In this document: piece after piece, positions 1 to 5,741 of the stretch | How positions within the stretch are numbered: the stretch's first letter is position 1 | How the letters are laid out: each line of letters opens with the position of its first letter | Assembly: GCA_027328825.1 (NCBI GenBank) | Contig: DAHWTK010000086.1 | Span: forward strand, 1-7,450 | DNA: 7,450 nucleotides | Reading direction: 5' to 3' | Origin: Nitrospirota bacterium | GTDB lineage: Bacteria > Nitrospirota > JACRHJ01 | The notes under the pieces: model-generated | What the model saw: the letters and a program-made list of their open reading frames with translations, nothing else | What the model was told of the DNA's origin: nothing | Database searches by the model: none | Position numbers and translations under genes: made by a program

Positions 1-1063
1 CTCGCAGATAAAAATATTCTATCAGGTCGAAAGCTACAGGGCCACGGTCGCATTCGCAGGCCTGTATTTCCTCGGCAGGTTCATCGAACATGACGGAGAG
101 TCCCTGAAAAAATTCATGGCGGCATTGATAGCCGCGGGGTTCGCCGCGAACGTGTTCGGCCTGGTCGAAAGGTTCTTCTTCAGTTCAGGCCTATGGGCCG
201 AGCTTGGCAGAAATTTCTGGATGTCCCAGGGAAACGATGTCGCATTTCTGAACGGCCTGCCGGTAAATTTCTATACCTACGTAAGCTATTTCAAGGTGCG
301 CCGGTTGATCTCGTCATATGGAGATCCGTTGATTGTCGGGTTTGCAAACATATTCACGCTCGTGCTCCTGTATCAGATGATAACGAACAGAAGCGGGGTC
401 AACATCTTCAATAAATTCAAGTATGCCGCATTTGCCGTCATAGGCATCGCAACACTGCTCAGTCTGACAAGGGCCGCCATACTCGGAGCGTTGATAGGCA
501 TTTTCGTTTCGTCCATGTTCTATCTCGGGAAGAAAGGCCTCGCGATGGCCGCGCTTATAACCGTCAGCCTGTGCTGCCTGGTTTTTTTATCCAGCGCCGG
601 ACAGACCTTGATAAACGCGACGATAAACCTTAAAGACCCATCGACCATCGGCCACCTCGCGGCCTACGCGGTCGGAATACAAAACATAATCCGGCACCCG
701 ATGGGCATGGGACTGGGTTATGGCGGCTACGTTACACAGCTTACCGGTCAGGGCGCAAGGGGCGCGGGCGAATCGCTTTTTCTCACGATAGCCGTGGAAA
801 AGGGCGTTATCGGGCTGCTGATATTTCTATTCTTCGTTTTCTCGTTATTATTATTTCTGAAAAAAAACGTTTCATATCTCAATGACAATCCGGCCTCCGT
901 CGTCATGGCCATAACGGTATTCAGTTCGACGATCGCCTACTTCCTTGCTTCGCTGACGACGGAGCACTGGCAGGCGTTCGTGTCTTCCGGGATGTTCTGG
1001 CTGTTCTGCGGGCTAATTGTCAACGAGATACAGAAGAGAAAAAATGATTCAAACGCGCAGTAA
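1..1063 (+). CDS. O-antigen polymerase/ligase-like membrane protein (Wzy_C type), 5' end cut by window
   Basis: Inner-membrane protein of the O-antigen polymerase/ligase superfamily, expected to join lipid-linked repeat units on the periplasmic side. The frame is open from base 2 with no stop, so the ATG at 116 is an internal Met and the start lies upstream; 353 residues are visible. Counting from that Met, hydrophobic spans lie near residues 1-15, 72-90, 103-136, 141-160, 231-248 and 262-280, with another near 290-303. Family-like motifs are RRLISSYGDP (62-71), SLTRAA (116-121), a periplasmic-loop-like HLAAYAVGIQNIIRHPMGMG (180-199) and GESLFLTIAVEKGVIG (218-233). The Glu in GES, where WaaL-type ligases tend to carry His, leans towards a Wzy-type polymerase, but this superfamily is hard to split by eye. 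It ends in TAA inside the next gene (20-base overlap). The family call is good; polymerase versus ligase is open. Confidence 0.82.
   Translation, partial: SQIKIFYQVESYRATVAFAGLYFLGRFIEHDGESLKKFMAALIAAGFAANVFGLVERFFFSSGLWAELGRNFWMSQGNDVAFLNGLPVNFYTYVSYFKVRRLISSYGDPLIVGFANIFTLVLLYQMITNRSGVNIFNKFKYAAFAVIGIATLLSLTRAAILGALIGIFVSSMFYLGKKGLAMAALITVSLCCLVFLSSAGQTLINATINLKDPSTIGHLAAYAVGIQNIIRHPMGMGLGYGGYVTQLTGQGARGAGESLFLTIAVEKGVIGLLIFLFFVFSLLLFLKKNVSYLNDNPASVVMAITVFSSTIAYFLASLTTEHWQAFVSSGMFWLFCGLIVNEIQKRKNDSNAQ
1034..1038 (+). promoter_or_regulatory. Weak ribosome binding site for the GT9 gene
   Basis: AAGAG lies 5 bases before ATG 1044, inside the 3' end of gene 1. It is a poor match to the anti-Shine-Dalgarno sequence, so translation of the GT9 gene probably depends partly on ribosomes finishing gene 1, which ends 20 bases into it. 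Confidence 0.35.
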
Positions 1064-2243
1064 ATTAAAAAAGTTTTTCGGTCGCATTGCGGATTTTATT
1101 TTGCCGGTAATTTTCCGCCCCCAGCGCAAGTTTAAGAAGCTTTGTGGCAGTCAAAGAATTTTAAGAAAGGCATTGGTAATCCGCCTTGATAACATGGGCG
1201 ATGTAATTTTGCTTACCCCTTTCCTGGAGTGTTTTAAAAGCAATTATCCTGATTGCTCAATTTCAGTCTTGCTAAGACCGGCCTCAGCCCCGGCCCTGGA
1301 GAATAACCCGCGATTTGACAATATCATTGTTCATAATCCGCCCTGGGGCACCGGCAACAGAGGGGCACGGAAAATTCATAGCGGTTTTGCAAGCATAATA
1401 AAATATGCATCATATATGCCGAATTATCTATATTTACTGATGCAGTTAAGGAAAGAAAAATTTGATATTGCTTTTGATGCGCGCGGGGATTTCAGAAATA
1501 TTTTTTTGTACGGTTATTTAAGCGGGTCAAAAGAAATAATAGGATACGACAGGACCGGAGGATCGAAATTCCTTTCGACCCACCTATCTTTTGATTACAA
1601 CAAATCTGAAATAGAGAACAACCTTGATCTATTGAAAGCGCTGGGGGCTGATACACGCGATTATAAAAAAGTAAAATTGTATCCGGGCGCGCGGGACGAG
1701 GCATACGTGGGTAATTTGCTGGCTGAGATGAATATTTCAGCCGAGGATTTTTCCGTATGCATATCGCCAGGCGCAAAGATTATTCAAAGGTGGCCGGAGC
1801 AAAAGATAGCGGCGTTAATTAACACACTGGCGGAAAAATACGGCGCACAAATATTAATAAGCGGGACGCGGGATGAATATGGCCTGGCTCGACAGATTGC
1901 GGCTATGAGTAAAAAGGACGTCCATGTCTTGACAGGGAAACTTACAATTCTTCAATTTACGGCCTTGCTAAAAAGAATTTCTTTATTTATCTGTATGGAC
2001 ACCGGAGCGCTTCATGTGGCAGGAGCTACGGAGGTACCAACCATATGCCTCTTCGGCCCTACGTCCAGCAAAAGGTTCGGACACGATAATGTCATCCCGA
2101 TTCAAAAGAGGCAGCCATGTTTTCCGATTCTCCACGAATCTTGTCAAAAAATTCCAGGGAGTATATATGGTGAGTGCATAAATTTAATAGAAGTTAAGGA
2201 TATTGTGGAAAAAATAGACAAATTAAGACAAGCGAGAGCATAG
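1044..2243 (+). CDS. Glycosyltransferase family 9 (heptosyltransferase-like)
   Basis: Predicted cytoplasmic GT-B transferase of 399 residues, related to the ADP-heptose:LPS heptosyltransferases; donor and acceptor are unknown. The N-terminal Rossmann strand with the family signature is ALVIRLDNMGDVILLTPF (43-60). The C-terminal domain shows SPGAKIIQRWPEQKIAAL (241-258), D319-T-G-A-L-H324 and FGPT (337-340), followed by spaced cysteines C359, C367 and C378 as in many GT9 proteins. The family usually begins almost directly at the first strand; here about 40 basic, partly hydrophobic residues precede it and may be a peripheral membrane anchor. I chose ATG 1044 (weak AAGAG 5 bases upstream) over the in-frame TTG at 1017, which would add nine residues and lengthen the overlap with gene 1. 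Base composition and Arg codon use (many AGA and CGC) differ from neighbours, which favour AGG, suggesting separate acquisition. It is 14 bases from gene 3. Confidence 0.88.
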   Translation: MIQTRSKLKKFFGRIADFILPVIFRPQRKFKKLCGSQRILRKALVIRLDNMGDVILLTPFLECFKSNYPDCSISVLLRPASAPALENNPRFDNIIVHNPPWGTGNRGARKIHSGFASIIKYASYMPNYLYLLMQLRKEKFDIAFDARGDFRNIFLYGYLSGSKEIIGYDRTGGSKFLSTHLSFDYNKSEIENNLDLLKALGADTRDYKKVKLYPGARDEAYVGNLLAEMNISAEDFSVCISPGAKIIQRWPEQKIAALINTLAEKYGAQILISGTRDEYGLARQIAAMSKKDVHVLTGKLTILQFTALLKRISLFICMDTGALHVAGATEVPTICLFGPTSSKRFGHDNVIPIQKRQPCFPILHESCQKIPGSIYGECINLIEVKDIVEKIDKLRQARA

Positions 2244-2246
2244 ATC

Positions 2247-2252
2247 GAGGAG
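2247..2252 (+). promoter_or_regulatory. Ribosome binding site that fixes the TTG start of the radical SAM gene
   Basis: GAGGAG sits 5 bases before TTG 2258, in the short gap after the GT9 stop codon. The gene 3 frame is open back to base 2198, but no ATG, GTG or TTG occurs between there and 2258, so this site with TTG is the only reasonable start. Confidence 0.75.
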
Positions 2253-2257
2253 TATAT

Positions 2258-3208
2258 TTGGAAGCCGCGGTAATTACGACATACAGGTGCAACGCGAAGT
2301 GCCACATGTGCAACGTGTGGAAGTATCCCACGAAGGAAGCCGAGGAGATAAAGCCGGAAACGCTCGAGAAACTCCCCTCGCTCGATTTCTGCAACGTAAC
2401 GGGCGGAGAGCCGTTTCTGCGCAGTGACATCTCGGACATTGTCGATATATTGAAGAAAAAATCAAGGCGGGTTGTCGTCAGCACGAACGGATATTTTACG
2501 GATAAGATAATCGGTGTCGCCGAAAGGAACAAGGACATAGGATTCCGCATAAGCATAGAAGGTCTGCCCGCCGCCAACGACGAACTCCGCGGCCTGAAGG
2601 ACGGATTCGACCACGGCCTGAGGACGCTCCTGGAGCTTCAGAGGATGGGCGTCAGGGATATCGGTTTCGGTATAACGGTGTCGGACAGAAACGCGAAGGA
2701 CATGATAGAGCTTTACCAGCTTGCTAAATCCATGAATCTCGAATTCGCCACGGCGGCGGTTCATAACTCCTATTACTTCCATAAATACGACAACGCGATT
2801 GCGAAGAAAGAGGAAGTTTGCGGGTGCTTTGAGGAACTTATATGTGAGCTTCTGAAGACCGGCAGGGTAAAGAACTGGTTCAGGGCATATTTCAATCACG
2901 GCCTGGCGAATTACGTAAACGGCGGGAAACGGCTCCTGCCCTGCGAGGCGGGGTCGGCAAATTTCTTTGTTGACCCGTGGGGCGAAATAAAACCCTGCAA
3001 CGGGCTTGGCGATGGCTCCGTCAGCATGGGGAATCTGAACCGGCAGAACTTTAACGAGATATGGAACGGAGAAGCCGCCGCGAAAATAAGGGGCGATGTC
3101 GGGAATTGTGACAGAAACTGCTGGATGATAGGAACCGCCGCCCCGGTGATGAAAAAATATATCTGGAGACCGGGCCTTTGGATACTGAAAAGAAAGCTGA
3201 GGGGGTAG
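2258..3208 (+). CDS. Radical SAM enzyme with SPASM/twitch-type C-terminal domain
   Basis: Predicted cytoplasmic radical SAM enzyme of 316 residues; reaction and substrate unknown. The SAM-binding 4Fe-4S motif CNAKCHMC has cysteines 11, 15 and 18, followed by the GGEP motif (49-52) and the strand VVVSTNGYF (72-80). The C-terminal part carries C229-x12-G-x4-C247, matching the SPASM signature CX9-15GX4C, and then C284-x3-C288. The middle CX2C of a full seven-cysteine SPASM domain is absent, so a single auxiliary cluster (twitch type) is likely. Further cysteines are C45, C188, C190 and C195. The tail after C288 is basic and Trp-containing (WRPGLWILKRKLRG) and could touch the membrane. Only ten residues precede the first cluster cysteine, a short but workable N-terminus. 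It lies between two glycosyltransferase genes and overlaps the next by 31 bases, so a role in sugar or glycan-intermediate modification is inferred, not shown. A peptide or lipid substrate is also possible. Confidence 0.9.
   Translation: MEAAVITTYRCNAKCHMCNVWKYPTKEAEEIKPETLEKLPSLDFCNVTGGEPFLRSDISDIVDILKKKSRRVVVSTNGYFTDKIIGVAERNKDIGFRISIEGLPAANDELRGLKDGFDHGLRTLLELQRMGVRDIGFGITVSDRNAKDMIELYQLAKSMNLEFATAAVHNSYYFHKYDNAIAKKEEVCGCFEELICELLKTGRVKNWFRAYFNHGLANYVNGGKRLLPCEAGSANFFVDPWGEIKPCNGLGDGSVSMGNLNRQNFNEIWNGEAAAKIRGDVGNCDRNCWMIGTAAPVMKKYIWRPGLWILKRKLRG
3165..3168 (+). promoter_or_regulatory. Probable ribosome binding site for the GT4 gene, inside gene 3
   Basis: GGAG lies 9 bases before TTG 3178 within the gene 3 coding sequence. 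The spacing is acceptable and the match is short. The next in-frame usable start, GTG 3226, would cut into the first beta strand of the GT4 fold, so TTG 3178 is preferred. Confidence 0.45.
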
Positions 3209-4317
3209 GCTGTCCCCGAATAGCCGTGCTCGGCACAAGGGGCTTCCCGGGGGTTCAGGGCGGGGTGGAAAAACACTGCGAAAACCTCTATCCCCGGCTT
3301 GTTTCCCTTGGCTGTCGGGTGCGGGTTTACGCGCGGAAGGGTTACGTTCCCAGCCGTAATTACAGCTACAGGGGCGTGGAGATAGTCCCGATCCTGGCGC
3401 CGAAAACGAAAAGCCTTGAGGCGATATGCCATTCTCTGCTTGGCGTATTTCACATAGCCTGCAACCGGAAAAAGTTCGACGTGGTTCATATACACGCGCT
3501 TGGGCCGTCGCTTGTCGCTCCGCTTGTCAGGCTCTGCGGACTCAAGGTCGTAGTGACTAACCACGGCCCGGATTATAACCGCAAGAAATGGGGGGCGTTG
3601 GCGAAGGCGGCGCTCAGGATGGGCGAGAGGCTTGGGACAAAATATGCCAACGGCGTCATTGCCGTATCAAAGACGATTGAAAAAGACCTGCAAACACGGT
3701 ATGGGCGCAGGGTAAATTATATCCCGAACGGTATAGACATCCCGGAACCCGTGCCGCCCGGCGCTTATCTCGATAAGCTCGGTCTTAAGCCGCGCGGATA
3801 CTTCCTCGCCGTGGCGAGGTTCGTCCCTGAAAAGGGGCTGCACGACCTGCTTAGGGGTTTCAGGGAAATCGACACGGACTGGAAACTGGCGCTGGTCGGC
3901 GGTGCCGACCACGAGGACAGCTACAGCGCCGAGCTTAAGAAGATGGCCGCCGCCGATGCGAGGGTCGTTATGACCGGCGTCATAAAAGGCGGCTCCCTTG
4001 GCGAAGTGTATTCAAGCGCGGGCTGTTTCGTACTGCCGTCTTATCACGAGGGCCTTCCGATAGTCCTGCTCGAGGCCCTGGGATACGGTCTCAGGGTATT
4101 GTGCAGTTCCATACCGCCTAACATGGAGATTGTGGCAGACGAAGAGGCGCTGTTTCCGCCTGGGGATATTGACAGGCTGAAAGAAAGGATGATAAACGCC
4201 ATAAAAAACGGCTCCGAGGGCCGGGAATATTTCACGCTTGGCAACAGAAAGAGCAACGAATTTGACTGGGATTCTATAGCTGGCAGGACAGCAACCGACG
4301 TGCTGGCGATAATCTGA
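3178..4317 (+). CDS. Glycosyltransferase family 4 (GT-B fold)
   Basis: Predicted cytoplasmic retaining glycosyltransferase of 379 residues that would add a sugar from a nucleotide donor to the growing lipid-linked oligosaccharide. The N-terminal strand and glycine-rich loop are RIAVLGTRGFPGVQGGVEKH (14-33), an acceptor-domain opening seen in the rhamnosyl-/mannosyltransferase-like part of GT4. TNHGP (127-131), IAVSKTI (161-167), PNGID (183-187) and YFLAVARFVPEKGLHDLL (208-225) follow the usual order. The GT4 E-x7-E signature is E291-GLPIVLL-E299. Length is normal. Start TTG 3178 lies in gene 3, giving a 31-base overlap and probable translational coupling; the first 13 residues are not conserved-looking, so the exact start is less certain than the rest. 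Arg codons are mostly AGG, in contrast to gene 2. The sugar specificity cannot be read from the sequence. Confidence 0.9.
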   Translation: MDTEKKAEGVGCPRIAVLGTRGFPGVQGGVEKHCENLYPRLVSLGCRVRVYARKGYVPSRNYSYRGVEIVPILAPKTKSLEAICHSLLGVFHIACNRKKFDVVHIHALGPSLVAPLVRLCGLKVVVTNHGPDYNRKKWGALAKAALRMGERLGTKYANGVIAVSKTIEKDLQTRYGRRVNYIPNGIDIPEPVPPGAYLDKLGLKPRGYFLAVARFVPEKGLHDLLRGFREIDTDWKLALVGGADHEDSYSAELKKMAAADARVVMTGVIKGGSLGEVYSSAGCFVLPSYHEGLPIVLLEALGYGLRVLCSSIPPNMEIVADEEALFPPGDIDRLKERMINAIKNGSEGREYFTLGNRKSNEFDWDSIAGRTATDVLAII

Positions 4318-4318
4318 C

Positions 4319-4324
4319 AGGAGG
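4319..4324 (+). promoter_or_regulatory. Strong ribosome binding site for the initiating transferase gene
   Basis: AGGAGG, a full consensus, lies 4 bases before ATG 4329 and begins 2 bases after the GT4 stop codon. It is the best Shine-Dalgarno match in the window and suggests gene 5 is translated independently of the genes before it. Confidence 0.8.
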
Positions 4325-4328
4325 CAAA

Positions 4329-5741
4329 ATGCTGCGTGAAAGAGCGCGTTTCTTCGGGAAACTTGTCGTCCTTGCCGATTTTCTGCTGGTCTGCGTGAGC
4401 TATGCCGTTTCAAGGATTATTTTCAGAGCAAGGTATAACATGCCTGTCGGGGCTATGCCGTTCGAAGCGCGCTCGATGGCAGTCTTGATTTTTTTTACTT
4501 TTATATGCCTGTATCTGAACGGCGTCTACAGCTCCATAAGAAGGAAAACATATGCGGCCATAACAAAAGAGGTGATTGTCGCCCATTTTCAGGCGGCAAC
4601 CCTTGCGGCGATATTAATATTCGTATTAAAGCTTACGGCCACAAGCCGCCAGCTCGTGCTGGGCTATTTTCTGGGCTCCATGTTCCTGATAACCGCGCGC
4701 AGGATAACCATGAAGCTCGTCCTCAGGAGCATCAGGGTAAGAGGCTATAATCTCTACAATGTCCTCATCGTCGGGACGACAAGGTATGGCAAAATGTTTG
4801 CCCGGCTTTTGTCAGATTATAATTACCTGGGCTACAGAGTGTTCGGTTTTCTTTCTACGGACGAAGAGGACACAGGGAAGCCTGTACGGTGGACGGGCAA
4901 TACGGTCATCGGCGGTTTCAAGGACATCGACGGAATTCTGAAGAACAATCCAATCGACGAGGTCGTCTTCGCCGTTACCGGCAAGGATATGTCCTATCTG
5001 CACGACGCTCTTCTCATATGCGAGGAATACGGAGTTAAAATGTCCATTCTCCCGGCCTTCTTCAACCTGCGATTTGCAGACATGCGGCTGGAGGAAGTAG
5101 GCGATACGAATCTGATAAGCTTCTCGACACAAAAAATCGCGCCCATGCAAAGGGCGCTTAAACAGGTTATCGATACCACGGCGTCCGCCGTCATGCTTAT
5201 TCTGTTAAGCCCCTTGATGGCGGCAATCGCCGTTGCCATAAAGCTTGGCTCGAAAGGCCCCGTTTTATTCGTCCAGGAGAGGTGCGGTTTAAACGGCAGG
5301 GTGTTCAAGTTCCTGAAATTCCGTTCGATGCATCAGGACGCGGAAGAACGCAAGAGTGAGCTTCTCGAATATAACGACATGTCCGGCCCGATATTCAAGA
5401 TGAAAAACGACCCGCGTGTGACGAGGGTCGGGAAATGGCTGAGGAAATATTCCTTCGACGAACTGCCTCAGCTTATAAACGTCCTGAAAGGCGACATGTC
5501 TCTTGTCGGCCCGCGGCCTCCCGTGCCGTCGGAGGTGGAACGCTACGAGCGCTGGCAGCGCAGGAGGCTGTCCGTAAAACCGGGCATCACATGCCGGTGG
5601 CAGGTCTCCGGGAGGAACAACATAGATTTTGAGGAATGGATGAAGCTGGACCTGAAATACATAGACAGCTGGTCCCTCAGGCAGGACATCGGCCTTCTGC
5701 TTAAAACCATTCCCGCGGTTATCAGAGGGAGCGGGATGTGA
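4329..5741 (+). CDS. Polyprenyl-phosphate sugar-1-phosphate transferase (WcaJ/PssY-type polyisoprenyl-phosphate hexose-1-phosphate transferase)
   Basis: Inner-membrane enzyme of 470 residues that starts polysaccharide synthesis by moving a sugar-1-phosphate from a UDP-sugar to undecaprenyl phosphate. Hydrophobic segments lie near residues 11-31, 47-66, 86-103 and 108-124. A Rossmann-like CoA-binding-type domain follows (about 142-268, starting NVLIVGTTRYG). A further hydrophobic segment at 279-303 matches the re-entrant membrane helix of the catalytic bacterial sugar transferase domain. Catalytic-domain hallmarks are GPVLFVQERCGLNG (310-323), FKFLKFRSM (326-334), DPRVTRVGKWLRKYSFDELP (361-380) with the conserved Asp-Glu pair D377-E378, SLVGPRP (391-397) and KPGITCRWQVSGRNN (417-431). 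Length fits the long WcaJ-like form. It starts at ATG after a consensus ribosome binding site, 11 bases past gene 4, and ends overlapping gene 6 by 4 bases. The sugar (glucose, galactose or other) is not predictable here. Confidence 0.95.
   Translation: MLRERARFFGKLVVLADFLLVCVSYAVSRIIFRARYNMPVGAMPFEARSMAVLIFFTFICLYLNGVYSSIRRKTYAAITKEVIVAHFQAATLAAILIFVLKLTATSRQLVLGYFLGSMFLITARRITMKLVLRSIRVRGYNLYNVLIVGTTRYGKMFARLLSDYNYLGYRVFGFLSTDEEDTGKPVRWTGNTVIGGFKDIDGILKNNPIDEVVFAVTGKDMSYLHDALLICEEYGVKMSILPAFFNLRFADMRLEEVGDTNLISFSTQKIAPMQRALKQVIDTTASAVMLILLSPLMAAIAVAIKLGSKGPVLFVQERCGLNGRVFKFLKFRSMHQDAEERKSELLEYNDMSGPIFKMKNDPRVTRVGKWLRKYSFDELPQLINVLKGDMSLVGPRPPVPSEVERYERWQRRRLSVKPGITCRWQVSGRNNIDFEEWMKLDLKYIDSWSLRQDIGLLLKTIPAVIRGSGM
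5725..5731 (+). promoter_or_regulatory. Ribosome binding site supporting the GTG start of the Wzi-like gene
   Basis: GAGGGAG lies 6 bases before GTG 5738, inside the end of gene 5. The start and the gene 5 stop share the bases GTGA, a usual arrangement for translational coupling. This start also places a signal peptide directly at the N-terminus. Confidence 0.65.

Noticed and set aside
116..118. ATG 116 as the start of gene 1
   Set aside because: The same frame is open and protein-like back to base 2, so this is an internal Met in a gene cut by the window edge.
581..590. T-rich run in gene 1 as a transcription terminator
   Set aside because: No stable stem precedes it, and it encodes part of a transmembrane helix.
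1017..1019. TTG 1017 as the start of the GT9 gene
   Set aside because: It adds nine charged residues with no good ribosome binding site and enlarges the overlap; ATG 1044 is simpler.
1000..2300. Insertion sequence or attachment-site repeats flanking the AT-rich GT9 gene
   Set aside because: No matching direct or inverted repeats were seen on the two sides and there is no transposase or integrase; homologous or illegitimate recombination is more likely.
3201..3217. GGGG...CCCC inverted repeat across the gene 3 stop as a hairpin or terminator
   Set aside because: The stem is only 4-5 pairs, there is no T run, and it sits inside the gene 4 coding sequence.
2462..3564. Long minus-strand open frames (258 and 217 residues) opposite genes 3 and 4
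   Set aside because: They lie wholly opposite well-supported genes with recognisable motifs, show no domain signature themselves, and are expected by-products of GC-biased codons.
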